The notes under the pieces were generated by a model. The model was not told the DNA's origin, did not search any database, and saw only the letters and a program-made list of their open reading frames with translations. From the NCBI GenBank assembly GCA_038373865.1, contig JAXGGA010004474.1:1-64000 (forward strand): a stretch of 64,000 nt of DNA, read 5' to 3'. The DNA comes from Uloborus plumipes. Its lineage: Eukaryota > Arthropoda > Arachnida > Araneae > Uloboridae. Below are positions 1 to 12,912 of the stretch, in pieces. Position numbers and translations under genes: made by a program. Within the stretch, counting starts at the first letter, position 1, and each line of letters opens with the position of its first letter.

Positions 1-433
1 TCTTTTTTGTCAAGAAGAAAAAAATCGAGCTAGTGGTTTCACATTTTTCTAACGTTTTTTAAAAACTTCTTTTTACTCTTAGGAAAATCGTATACAGGAA
101 ATGCGAAGTGTGATGCGGATACAATTTATTTGCGTTAGAAATTGAAAAATTCAGTGAATTTATTTTTCGTTAGTGAAATTTTGTAAAAGCTATAAATCAG
201 GATATATTAATTGCTCGGTTAAAAACTGTATTAATATAATCATCTTCCAAAAACATTCCTTATGATTCCTCAACTTTTATAAAATAGCAATATGTTTATT
301 AGAACCAAATTCAGGCACATATACTTACAAAAGTTTTAACTCTCTTGTAAAGATTTAACAGATTTTTTTTAAAGTTTAGTTTTACGTATGTACATTTACG
401 TCTTCAAACGTAAAAGTACGATACATAAAGCCC
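1..433. other. AT-rich sequence, no feature
   Basis: I see only A/T-rich sequence with homopolymer runs and no credible reading frame, RNA gene or repeat structure. Confidence 0.5.
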
Positions 434-610
434 TGGTTTCCTAGGAGTGAAATCGCTGATCTCTGGCGAGGCGACGGTCGCCACCTTCTGCGCATGCGCC
501 TGAGCCGCTGATTGACGTTGCTTCACGACACGCTCCAATCAAATTGGTTCTGATTCCAGCGTGCAGTAGCGCCCGGCGTTCGGCGACGATTGTCGCGTTC
601 TAGGAAACCA
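434..610. repeat. Short GC-rich element with 11-bp inverted ends
   Basis: A 177-bp island much richer in G+C than its surroundings is bounded by the perfect inverted repeat TGGTTTCCTAG / CTAGGAAACCA. It contains GCGCATGCGC (490-499), the palindromic core bound by NRF1 in animals, and a divergent CCAAT...ATTGG pair (535-547), the NF-Y type box. I see no clear target duplication. Most likely it is a miniature inverted-repeat element; a CpG-rich promoter fragment is the alternative, but no gene follows on either side. Confidence 0.5.
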
Positions 611-3600
611 ATTCTTTAACTGTTCATTGCTTTGATGCCGGGCGTATAAACAATGTCGGTTACATCAAGCACAGTTTCATGTTCATTTAAAATACGCCAT
701 ACCAAAATATTTTTTTAATATAAGTACCGGTGGTATAAAAGACATGCATAATAAAAATATATCATATTGAAAAAAGGTATTTCTTTAAAAACATGTTAGA
801 TGATTGGATGGCTTTTTTTACTTCATCAGTAACGTGGGCTTCCTTTGCTTTAAATGTATTTCAATAATATTCCTATTCTGCTATCTTAAAGATAAAGCTT
901 GTCCTGCAAATGTCTTATTGTATATTTGACTTACTTATTTTATTGTACAGTGGACACCGGTAAATTGAATCGGCCATTTTAATAAATCAAATCGTGAAAC
1001 AAATATGAAAAATGATTTTGAAATCTCAAGACTATTTCTGTCAGCTTGATTCTCACTATAAAGTATGGAATAAATAAAAAAATATGATTTCTTGATGACA
1101 GCAATCTAAAATTTCAGTTAATCTAATTATATCTTTATATTTTGATCAATTCTAAGGCAGCCAATAAATTTTAAATTAAAAATTTGCGAGAAGATAAAGG
1201 TGATGAACAGCTCACTGTGAGAATAGCTCTATTTATTCCTTCTATTTATTCTCTCAGACTTTTTAATTTAAATTCTAGCCGGCACCATAAGCTTTAAAAT
1301 AAGGGGTAAATCATGCAGTTCGATAAAGGGACAAGGAAGATTTGGCGTGACAACAGAAAAAAAGGCAAGACAAATAATATATAAAATATTTCAGTAACGG
1401 TAAGACGAGGGGGGGGAGGGATGATTTATGTGTAAACAAAAATGCTTCATTATGCTGTTTCAATAACAACTTTTTTCTTTTTTCATTATTACAATATTTG
1501 TCTGGCTCGCTGAATGGGAGAATACCTCTTTAGAGTCCGAATTTAATGACATGATAATCTACAAATTTCATTACCGAAGATCTTGACTTTGTATATCAGT
1601 ATAGTGTACCTTAAAAATAAATTTTCAATTTAAGGATACTATTTTTATAAGACTTCACTGATATTGGATATTTTCATAGTAAAATGTTTACTTGATTATA
1701 CCATAGAAGAGCATTTTTCTTACATTGCTGTTTCAGCTGCTGCCATGCTTATGCTGGAATATGGGGACGAATATTAATAGAATATCGCTTTGAAAATTTA
1801 CTTTTTACCAGATTAGTTCTCTCTTAAAAAGTATATTTGCTTCGTTTATCCCAACACTGTCGTAACCAATTAAATAGTGCGCTCATTACACTTTTAGAAT
1901 AAATGCTGCAAATTGTTTGGCTAGAGCAGTGATTTCCAACCTGAGGGAAGTTACCCCCCAGTAGATCAACTTTTGTTCATAAAGAAGTACTATGGATTTT
2001 TTTATTATAGGCTCAAAAATCGCGTGTTTTTATAATTGCATACTTCAAATATACACATTTTAGTTTAAATGTAGAAAAATAAAATAATATTTTTCTTTCA
2101 ATATAGAATTCAAACATAGAAAAAGGTTGGTGATTCTTGTATAGTTTGCAGAAATGTGGAAAACTAACTCGATATGTTAGTCCACATCTACATCTAAATA
2201 AACAATTTAACATTAGAGAAAATCCGCATTTAAACCAAAAGAGGGAGGAGTGTGTTGTATATTTAAATTGACGGTAAAAATGCTTCGTCGTGGAAATATC
2301 GGATTGCACAAGATTTGCTACTTCTACGTTGCTCGTGAAAGTCACGGTATGCCCAGCGAGAGGGTAAATACTCAGTATCGCTAGCTACCATAGGGTATTC
2401 TGAGATAAGGGTTTTAAATAGATGATACAGAAAAATACTTCTTAACCTAAATTTTTGAGTCTAATGTAAGTAAAAAAAGCCAAAAAACAACATTTTAAAG
2501 TCTCATTTGCATATTGTCTTTTTTTTTCAATACACAAATTCGCTCTAAAAACAATGAAGCTATTAATTATTTCAAAACGATATATTTTTATATGAAACTG
2601 GTATTTGCTACATTTCTGACTCAAGTATAGGAATTAATAGTTTGCTTAAGATCGGCTTTTCAAACAGTATGAAATAAATATATATTACTTTTAATCAAAA
2701 TAGGCACCAAAGCATTAGGTCTTTTCATAAGTAGGTAAATATGTCTCGAATTTACTTTCAGGAACTTAAAAATTTCTATTTGCACTCGTGAAGAGCTATT
2801 TAGTTATTTAATCGATTTTGAGAAAACGCTCTTGGTTTTACTATTGATTGAAATTATTCTGCTAAATGAAAGTGGGAAAAACTGGAATTATATAATATAC
2901 AAATGAAAGACTATTTGTTTTGGAGATGGAAACAAAATGAGAAATATTCTATGCATGCTTTTCTTATAAATAGTAATTTAAAATTTACGAAATATTACCT
3001 TTAAAATAAATTCTTCTTTGCATGCAACTCGTTGCCTACATTTATTCTTAAATGAATTTATGCATTTTTTTTCATTTCGTGAGTTATAAATGTCGGTAGT
3101 GTTTTGAAATACTGTTTTTTTTTTTTTTTACTTTGTATTCTATGAAAACCCTTAGATTTTATTACTTCAAACGAATGAATACTTTGTGATTATATTTACG
3201 CTGCTGAAGTCAAGTATATTACTAAAAAGTATTGTCATTATGTTGTTGTTGCACTACGTGTAGCATTAAAATAAATTTTAAAAGCCATAATATATAAATA
3301 TATACATACAGACACAGGGAGTCAAAGTTAAGTTTCATAACTTCTAAGAGGATGCATTTGCATATCCTAACGACTTTAATGGTATAGTAATGAGGGGCCG
3401 GAAATGCTTTCCGACGCTGTGAGATTTGACTATGCCGTGAGTATTACAGACTGTTTGGTGTTCTTGGCGCCGAATATGTGAGGTGTGCACTGTTTTTTTA
3501 ATTTCTAGCAGAAGCTCTTGAACAAAGTTAAATGACTAGAGTATGCATGCACACACCCAACACATCCTCATAGAGAGATATACATCATAAGTAAAAGGTA

Positions 3601-4923
3601 AAAAATACATTAAGGTAAACTGTTACAATATATAATGTATAAAATTCAAAAAGGTAAAATGTAAAAATATAAAATTTAAAACTCAAAAAGCAATATTAAA
3701 AACTGTAAAATTGTAAAATGAAACCAGGTACATAATATAAAAGTTAAAACATTGGTCAATCAAACTGCAATTCTAAAAGTTTGTCCCTGGCCTTCCAATA
3801 TTTCTCATAAATATTGCCAGAGACTGCAGTTCATTTTCTGAGCTGGACAGCTTCCATGGCAACGTCCCTTTACTAGAATAGACTGTTTGGTGAGGTGTGC
3901 ATTGTGTAAACGGTGTAAAAAAAAAAAAGAATTCGAACAATTTGAAGAACGTCATTTAATTTCGCTCGACTGAACTTGTGTGAAAGATGAGAAAAAAAAA
4001 AGCAATTTTTTATTTTTAGATTTTCACTAATCGGTGTAGTGTTAATAAAGAACATCTAAATAACAAGGGCTTAATGTGTTAGGCTCGTCAAAATCTGTTG
4101 TGGCCCACAAAACGAATGATTAGTCACTCGTCATTGGTTGTCAAAAGGTTAATATTCAACAAGGAGAAAGTAAACAAACTGTTATTATTAAAAGACTTAT
4201 TTGTGCACTTCAAGTCTGGGCATAATTATTTTGCATAAGGATTTATATAAATTTAGAATAAAACTTGTACTCTCAATTTTCTTTCAAAATTGCTATGTTG
4301 ACTTTTTCATTTATTTCTACTACTAAGTGTCATAAAAAAAGTTCACTGCTATATGTTCCTCACACTTCGCGACATTCATCAGATTTCATTTATAAGGAAT
4401 GTTTTTTTCAATGCTTTATCAGGTGACAAACTCGATGAATATTTTACGGTCTTCGCATTTAAGAACTGCATCTAAAATTAACGCTTAAATTTTAATTTCG
4501 CGATTAAAACATAAATGAATAAAAATGAGTAAATGAAATAGCGAGATACCTTCTGCAAATTACCAGTACTTGTTAGTTAACTAAATACTTCAAAATGAAT
4601 GAGTAAATTAAATAAATATGACCGAGCAAAAAAAAGGAAAAAGTGAGAATAATTTAATAATTATGTAAATTTTAAAATCACAATATTTTAAGGTCACTAA
4701 AATCTTTGCAAACAATAACACTTTCGACGAAAATCATGACTTGAGATTTTCTTACTAAATATAATTTAATTGCAGGACATAATTTCAAAATTATGCCTTA
4801 TAAACATCAGATTGAATTTAAATCAATTTACAATCTAACTCTCCTTATAAGTTTCCCGATATATAGAGTACCCGGATGTATTAAGAACATGTGACATCAT
4901 AGGCTGATATATGTCTACGTCTA
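611..4923. other. Intergenic AT-rich DNA, no gene recognised
   Basis: Over 4 kb of A/T-rich sequence. The longest frame (2013-2345, minus, 110 codons) has low-complexity composition and no recognisable motif. Two loosely similar stretches near 3450-3540 and 3880-3960 share a 'gactgtttggtg ... gaggtgtgca' core and may be diverged copies of one repeat, which is weak. The interval 3600-3760 is a decayed A-rich tract. Confidence 0.4.
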
Positions 4924-5244
4924 CACTGCGAAAAATGAGCTTGTTTTTGCAGCATAATATTGGCATCAGAGGTTTCAATTTAAAACTGTAAAATTCACAG
5001 TAATAAACTGTAAAAATAACAATTTTACAGTTTATTGCCGTAAAATTTAGCTGTATTATACGGTAAAAATAAAAGCATAATACTGGCAGCAGAGGTCTCA
5101 GTTTAAAGCTGTAAAATGCTCTGTAAATAACCGTAAAATTGGCAATTTTACAGTTTATTACTGTAAAATTAGCAATTTTTACAGTTTGTTGCTATAAAAT
5201 TAGCTGCATCACACTGAATAAAGCAACATTCATTTCTTACAGTG
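4924..5244. repeat. Small Tc1-like inverted-repeat element with internal duplication
   Basis: The ends read CACTGCGAAAAATGA on the left and, inverted, CACTGTAAGAAATGA on the right, a Tc1-style CACTG start. The left end is preceded by TA; the right is followed by AA, so the TA duplication is not intact. The body holds two direct copies of a ~122-bp unit (starting about 4952 and 5074, 'gcataata(t/c)tggca(t/g)cagaggt'), full of alternating CTGTAAA and TTTACAG motifs that can form many small hairpins. It has no coding capacity. Confidence 0.5.
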
Positions 5245-5336
5245 AACAGGAATATAACTTCGGTGTAACGAGATAACACTGTGTGCCGAGTGCAATATTT
5301 TTTGGTCAATTATTTTAGACTTTTACCTCTGCAGTA

Positions 5337-7173
5337 GGGGAAAGTACCCCAAAACGGGATAGCTAACCTATTCTTCGCTTTATTTCTTATTGTATACAAG
5401 GTACATTCCAAAGTTTGACGTCATTTAAAAGTATACACCTTTTACATTACTAAAAATACCTTTGTCATATTTGTTCGGTAATATTTATGTAAAAAATACT
5501 GGTTTCAAAAAGTCTTATACGATCCCGTTTTACCCGACCAAGGGTGGGTAAAACGGGATAGGAAATTGCATGTTATTATTTTGTACTGATTTTACTTTTG
5601 ATTTAGTTTTTAGACCAAAAATAGGCTACGTAATTGTAAAGTTGGAAAATTACATAACACAGAAATCACATAAAAATGTGTCGTCTTCTTCGTCTGCTTT
5701 GGAATAAGCTTCGTGGGCCCATCCCTGGCAGCTCGAGCATTGTATCCAGCTTCCTTCTCCAGATTTAGATTCAAGATACAGAGCGTTGCAGAAAATACAT
5801 GCTTCATCTTTTTCAGTTTCATCTTCTGAAGACGACGACGTCCAACCTTGGCTAACTGATGATTTTTTTTTTCATGTTACGTCCATTTTCTTCCATTTTT
5901 GCAAATGATGTTTGTGGGTTTTTTGCAGGTTCAGAGCAACATTTAAAAATTTATATGCCTGTTTTGCATCTCCACCTGGTTTTCTTTTACGCCTCATTTG
6001 TTTTGTTTTCGGAACATTCAAGAGACTTGTTTTGGCAACCCTTTTTTATCAGCTTTTAAGTTCTTTCTCGTTCTTTTATTTTTCTTGTTCATCTTCTTCC
6101 AACTCAAGTTTATATGGGCTTCTTGTTATAAATGCTGTTTTCTCTCTTCTCTTATCGTGTTTATTTTGAGGTCTTGGTCTAATCACTCGTGGTGGAGGTA
6201 GAATTTCTTTGGGTGATATAGAAAATGGCAGTGAAGAGCGACAGTATAGTCCAAGTCCTTTGACTCCTGTCGAAGTGAACGGTTTTGGATAAGGTCTGCA
6301 TTTGTGCTAGTGTTATCGTTGCACTAAGTGATTCATTCAATACTGTCTCTAGTGGTTGTGATGACAGCAAACTCTTAGATGCTATGACTGAATTTGAAGA
6401 TCCTTCGGATCTGATCTCATTTTGTTGCAGATTTAATGGGTGTTAGGACGTCATGTTCTGAGCATCCAGCAATGGGTGATCTGTTGGAAGAGGAGAAGCG
6501 AAGAGATATTCTGGAAAGACATCTAGGGTTATAAGGGAAAATGTCTGTTTTCGTGAACCCATTCACAGCAGTTTCGACAAGAGTTGTTCGTTAAAATGCT
6601 GCATTGAACATATTTCCTACTTCGTAGATAGTAATCCCTTTGTCAGGATGGTTGAACATCCACTCGGAAAATTCTAGCTCGCTTCTTGCTGCTTAAACAC
6701 ATTGAAAAAACATTAATGGAAATGGTCGGGTAAAACGGGACACATCAAAATTGTATCCCGTTTTGGGCACCCTAAAAGTGTCCCGTTTTGCCCGACCATG
6801 ATGCTTTTGACAACATAAAGGGCTGACCCCGGAACCGCCAGTCACTAGCAATATTTAAGTACATGAAATTGTTGCTAAAAGAACTGTGAACAAAATACAG
6901 TTCTAACCGGAATTGTTCCGAATTACGGAGAATCACAATTCTAGTTGTTCTGCAGTCGAAAAACGTAAAAAGTAAGTAAAAATCTCAATTGAAAACTTTG
7001 AAAAATTATTTCTTTGCGAAATACGTGGCTAGAGTTGAGATATATTAACTGAGTATGCTGTCATGGCGGTCGGGAACCAGTTTAGCCTGTCTCCTGCGAG
7101 ATAGTACCACCAGTCAAGCTCCAACGCCCACCATCCCGTTTTGCCCGCCTATCCCGTTTTGGGCAACTCTCCC
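5337..7173 (-). mobile_element. Decayed pogo-like DNA transposon with PHD finger (family P1)
   Basis: The termini are inverted repeats: GGGGAAAGTACCCC on the left, GGGAGAGTTGCCC on the inverted right, both continuing into CAAAACGGGATAG. Each end is flanked by TA, the target site of Tc1/mariner and pogo elements. The nonamer AAAACGGGA occurs eight times, three forward (5351, 5550, 6732) and five reverse (5523, 6756, 6781, 7134, 7152), clustered in the two ends. The interior carries the C-terminal part of a DDE_1-type transposase on the minus strand (separate entry). About 1.84 kb, compared with the 2.5-3 kb expected of an intact element with a full transposase, so the N-terminal coding part is deleted. 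Confidence 0.75.
5650..6700 (-). pseudogene. Remnant of pogo/DDE_1 transposase C-terminus with PHD finger
   Basis: Read on the minus strand from about 6700, broken frames give EFSEWMFNHPDKGITIYEVGN, then NGFTKTDIFPYNP, then SPKEILPPPRVIRPRPQN and finally a cysteine-rich tail. The first blocks resemble the C-terminal part of DDE_1 (pogo/Tigger/CENP-B-like) transposases and their proline-rich linker. The tail (5650-5805) is a PHD-type zinc finger: C-x2-C, then WIQCSSC, GWAHEAY and LC-x2-C, ending in TAA at 5650. The cysteine expected two residues after the histidine reads tyrosine, so zinc binding is probably lost. Stops and frameshifts separate the blocks and the catalytic domain is missing. 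Assignment to pogo rests on these blocks, the TA duplication and the terminal repeats. Confidence 0.7.
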
Positions 7174-10100
7174 TACGGCTAATTCCTTTTTTAGAAAAAA
7201 TGCCTTTAACATTTTAGAGTCATTTTACGAACTAGTGATAAGGCATAAATCCAACGAACAAGTGATATGGTGGCCTTTTTTTTTTTTTTTTTCTTATTTC
7301 AGGTAATGCATTATTCCCAAGGATAGAGTAACTGAACTTCAAGCTTTTTTTCTCCAAAGAAATGTAGTATAAAATTTTCTGAATTTCTTTTCGAAAGCCC
7401 TTTGTTTCTATGAGCATGCGTAACGACTAAATACAGTCCCTTAGCTCTCATCATAAGCGAGTTCGACTACAATGCGGCAGTTTATTTCTTGGATCTGAAC
7501 ATGAATGAAACAAAACGTGTAACCGCTTTGAAAGAATTTGCCAAGTAAATGTTATCCGTTAAGGGATTGTTTTTCCATTTTCAGTGCCAGGATTTAAAAC
7601 TTAAACTCATGGATCAAAACTATAATTTGTAGTTCAAAAATTCCTTTGTAACTAATTTGATTACTATGTTTATTTATATTAGTTATTTCGTTCAGAATGA
7701 TTGTTTTTGTATAATAATTCAAAATATTTAGATGCAATTTTTATTGTAATTTTATAAGAGATAGCCTTCGGTTTCTCGAGGAATACTTTTTAGAAATAGA
7801 TTTACTACAAATTTATTATTTGAAATCAGCATTTTAGAAGGCGGATAAAATCTGCTTTACTTCAATATAAATATATTTCCTTTTTTCTTATTTTGTTTTA
7901 TAGCTGGAAACCAAATCGACTGATTTTTTTTCTGATACTCATTGCTCTGAAATAACAATATTAGTACGCTCTTATAAATAATGGTAATAACGAATGGAAA
8001 AGCTCGAACAACAAATACTGCTGAATAAAACTAACTTAAAGGTACAATTTAAATTTCATGTTCAAAATATTTACGTTTGTCTGTGCTGTTTCTTAGTGCT
8101 CTTAAGAGCAATTATATTGATTATTTGCATGGCTTATTTCTTTTTTACGCCTAACTGTTAGAACGAATATTGTTTATTTTCGGAAATAGATTATTTTTGA
8201 ACGCCTAATGCAAAAAAGGAAGAGTATACGTTTGACTTGTGCTTGTGGCGTCGTAGTTTTTAAAAGAATGAACCGATTTTTATTATCTTTTTTTTTTGAA
8301 ATGTGACTCGATCTAAAATATTCTTAGCTGTGTCTTTTGTTTGCAGAACTTGAATTACCAGATAAATTTGAAAAAAATCAAATTTACAACAAACATGAGC
8401 TTAACTTTTTACCCCACAAGAAAATACAAAAATTAGTTCAGACATTTTTCTATCCTTAGACATTTCATATAAATGTACAAGCACTATATGCCTCCTCATT
8501 AAAGTCATCAAAAACGATATTGATTTGAAGAAGGAAAAACCACTTTTTTATTGATTTCCATTCCACGAATGCTTTCTAATACTTAATTTTTAAAAGTTCT
8601 CCGGGTTTCCTGTAAATGCTCATTAAAAAGCATTTTTTCGTGATAAACTGACGATCCATTAGAGTACTTTAGGGAACGGAAAAGGGAAAATAAACTTGCA
8701 CATCGTCATTATCTCTAATCAAGTTGTATTTTGATTTCTTTAATAAATGCGTTGATTCGATCAAGTACAGACCCTAAGAAAGTGATTAAATGGATTAGTA
8801 AAAACTAATCAACTTTCATTCACATAACTTTTTCGGGAAGTGTTGCCGGAAATAACGCTACAGAAAGATTGGGTTGACTTCAAAAATGTTGCATTTCATT
8901 AATCAATTCATGCGGACTTCCTTAATTCTGTATGACTGAAACATTTAACGCAGACAGCGTGTTTTATCTGGGTTAAATATAATTGTTATTTGTCCCTTGT
9001 ACACAAAATATATGCTAACGTTAGTGTGCATTTATAATTACGATTTTCATAGTATTGAAATAAAATAAACTAAAACTATAGATATTCTCCTAGATTTTTA
9101 ATTTAGTTTTCGACAGTTTCGTGTAGATTTACACACTATAATTTTTATTACTTTATCAAGAACAATAAACAATAGGGGATGTGCATGCCCAAAAATAGTC
9201 ATTTTAAGTGCTATATTATAAGTATGCTTACTTTCATTTTTTAATCTTAATTATATCTGAATGTAACTGAAGTATGTAAATAATACTAGAAGTAACTTTG
9301 TTGAAGATCTGCGATGCGAATTACTAGCAATATGCAGTGCTTTCAAATTGTTTTATTATTTTTTTTAACGTGAAATTCTCAGACATGTGGCTCACTGGAG
9401 TAAGTTTAATACTCTGGTTTTTCATACAAAAAAGGGAACGAATAGCAAAGTAGACCCCTGGTAAAAATATGGTTTTGATGAACTTTTGAACATTTTAAAG
9501 GGTAATTTTAGAGGGGGCGACAAATGTTCAAGATTTTGAACTTTTCACTTCTCTTGAGGCTCAGAAGAATGTTAAAGGTAAATTTTATGCTCTCTTCTCT
9601 ACCAAATAAAATACTAGCTGTAAAAACTATTGAACTGAAGAAAAAAAACGGGAAGCCCAATTTCCAAAACATTGGACGTAATAGGGAAAATACGGGGCCC
9701 TATTTGCATTTAGGGGTCATTTTACATAAGAGTTAGCACAAATGGTGTCAGAAGCATTTTGAATATTTTTTTTATTTGCCACGCACCTAAAAAACACTCA
9801 AAATTAATCACAATTTTAACTTTTAGAACTATCTTTTTGAGTCAGAGGGGCATATAACCTTTTCGTGAAGGTCATTTTCCCCACCCCCTAGTGTTCAAAT
9901 ACAAAACCCGCATGACGGCAGTCAACGTCAATAGCCTTTCTTATGTTCTCTTACAGTTTAATTGGAAGCATCAATCGGACAATGGAGCTGTCATTTTTTA
10001 TATTAAAGCACTAAAAAGTACTAATTTTGATAAAATGCTAAAACATGCCACTTCTGTTTAGGTTTCCTATAAAACCGTAATTATGGATAGAAGACAGTAG

Positions 10101-12417
10101 AAAATGTACGTTTTCCGGACACTTCTTTGCAAACCACTATCTATGAAACAAAAATGATTACTAGTGCACTGTGTGGGTACCATGATGAAAATTAATAACT
10201 GGGGCATTTAACCTGGCGGAGCGTGTAAGTCGTAATTACTCTAAAACTGAACACCAAGTCACCACTTCAGTAACAGCAAGCTGACAGTCTCCACATTTAT
10301 TGTTTTTATGACAAGATTTTAATTGTTAATTCCGAGTTTTTCTTATTGTGTGATACAGAAAATCACGTACAAAATAAATGACTTAAAATTTTAATTGCAC
10401 AAATACTGTAGGTGATAGAAAAATTATGAATGAATACTTGTAATCGGTTTAAAAAATGTCCTTATGAACGCTATAAATGTTACATGAAACAATTTCTTCG
10501 CTTGGCATTGTAATTATGTCGAAAAAAAAATCTGTAATATGATTAACATTCAGCTTATAATACAGATAATTTTTTCCTCTATTGTTGAATGAATTGTGAA
10601 TTAAATGAGGGCACTCCCGTAAGAACACAAGCAATGCGACCACAGGTCTATTGTACTGTCTCCTCTATTGTTAAAACTATACATTTTATTTATTTCGTAC
10701 AATGTTATAAATTTTAAATTCTTAAAGCTAAATTACAGAAGAAATACACAACAAAAAAGAAGCAAAACAAATATAAAATTTTCGTTTCTTTGCATCATGA
10801 GCAACTTTGTTGAAAATCGTATTTAATGGATACAATAACTCAAGTTATATATAAGTAGCGAAAAAAAATTAATAATTGGAGGGGCTACAAAAGCGATTGC
10901 GATCCAGAAATTAGTTTTTTTTCTTTGGGGGTTGGGAGTTTTAATTTTCACTTGTAATATCTTGAACTGATATGTCACTCATATTCACATGCATTGAACT
11001 AGCCTATAGTATAATTGTCGCATACACGTTTTACACGAAAAAAAAACAAATTCAAAGGTAAGGAAAAAATTGTTTCAATTTCAAATATTGGATAAAAATA
11101 GATATAAACTTAATTTTAGTACTTAAAAATTGTATTAAAACAAAAAGCTCAAATTAAAATATTTAGAGCTTCATGTCAGAAATAATAATTACCATAAAAA
11201 GTAGATATTACCTGTTTTCGCTTATCGAGTTCGCATGGACATAGAAATATCATCATGATAATAATTTTAATGCATTCATAAATGACACAAAAAAGTCGAT
11301 TATACTTTTTTTCTTCAATTTTCGCGCACTAAATTGAAACAGAAATTCGCATAGAAAATCTTTGGAGCTTTACTTTTCATGGATTTACTTTTACTTTATT
11401 GCTTACTTAATGCTGCCTTCTTTCTCTTTGATATTTCTCCTCAAAAGAGCTTTAAATATCCTCAACCATCTGTTTGTAATGGTTATGCGACTCCCATTTT
11501 ATTCTTGCCAGGGTGCAATTTCTTTAAACTTGCCAGCTTTCCGCAGAGTATTCATTAAGGCAAACTGCACTTTATGGTGGAAATAAGAATCTTCATGGGT
11601 TAGTCTCTTGATGTACAAGTCGGAAATTAATTGCGAGCATCTTCTCTGGTTACATATGATGACCTGTTTTTAATGGATTCAAAAAGAGCTGGAAATGTTA
11701 AGTGGTTCTCCGACATCTGTTAACTCTTTGTTGTTTAAATGTGAATAAATACTATGATTTTTAATAGCTTCACTTATATTAAGTTCACATCATCGTTCAA
11801 AAATATAAACGTATTTTAAAGCGTACTTCCAGCGAGAGCCTTGAAAAACTTTTTTGCAAAGTAGTGCATTTTTTTTCCAAAAAAAAAAAGAGGGTTTGAC
11901 TGATGCTTTCAACCCATTTGTAATTTTAGCTCTTATTACTTAAAGCTGGAAAAACGTATTTGACACATTAGTGCTTTTAGATAAAAATAGGAACGTACGT
12001 AATATATTCGCCTAATATTTACTGTTTGCAGTTTAAAGAAAAAGGATCGCTGGCTGGTAACCACAGTGGCTCTTCTCGATAAATAAATTAAATACCGGGG
12101 GAAACTAAGATTTTAAGCAATACTACTTTTGAGGTATACTTATAGGGTTTAACTTTTTTTTCAGTATTTTAATTTGAAAATTAGACCCTTGAGCAATGAA
12201 AAGAGCATTGTTTATTAAAATCTTTCCAATAAAATGCAGAGAATCCTAACTGTTAGTGATTAATATTTAATTAAATAGAGCGTAATTTCTCCCAATAATT
12301 ACGAAAAATTTAATTGCCTACGTATACAATATTGGTGTTGAAAAACACATTATACTTTGATGTATGATTGAACCTAATAGCAGTATGTAGTTTTAATGGC
12401 GTCATTTATATCTAATT
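7174..12417. other. Intergenic AT-rich DNA, no gene recognised
   Basis: About 5.2 kb of A/T-rich sequence with scattered short frames (for example 9524-9736 and 11362-11586, plus) that show no family motif or coding-like composition. No inverted-repeat element could be resolved here by eye. Confidence 0.4.
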
Positions 12418-12905
12418 CCCAATTTACACGAGGACTGCTTTCGGACATCGGATGGCAGACATGTGACGTTACAATGTGACGAATGAAAGTCTTCTCTCAT
12501 TTACACAAGTCCGGAAAGCACATAGCGGCAGACAGTATGTGTCAAAATCTTCGCAGAGAAGAGGTGAATTTTTGAATAAATTAAATAAGATTGAACCATG
12601 CTCTCTTCGCCACTTAGCTGCCATCGTTTTCGCAAGGTTTCGCAATTCAAAAAGATATCACGTGCGTGAGAGAGGAGAGAAAATAATGACGATCGCGCGA
12701 TCTACCAAATAATATATTCGTTAACATAGAAACGAAAGCATGTGATATCAACAGCCAATCCCCATTCGTCAGACTTCAATATTTTCGGACTTCGAGTTGT
12801 CGACGGCGGACAACAACCACCTGCCAGAGTCAGGCAGGTTTTTCAGTCGCGAAAACTGGTTTTCGCGCTTGAAATGACGTCACATGTTTGAAAGCGGGGG
12901 TCGTG
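12418..12905. repeat. Inverted-repeat element, superfamily unclear
   Basis: The ends share ATTTACACGA (left) and its inverse TCGTGTAAAT (right); further in, ACATGTGACGT on the left matches ACGTCACATGT on the right. ATCTAA stands on both outer sides (12410 and 12912), possibly part of a 6-8 bp target duplication. The interior is relatively GC-rich, with the hairpin CCTGCC-AGAGTCA-GGCAGG and several gcgcg patches. The 78-codon frame at 12476-12712 has no recognisable motif. Confidence 0.5.
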
Positions 12906-12912
12906 TAAATAG

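Noticed and set aside
2013..2345. 110-codon open frame on the minus strand
   Set aside because: Low-complexity residues, no motif, no upstream context; expected by chance in A/T-rich DNA.
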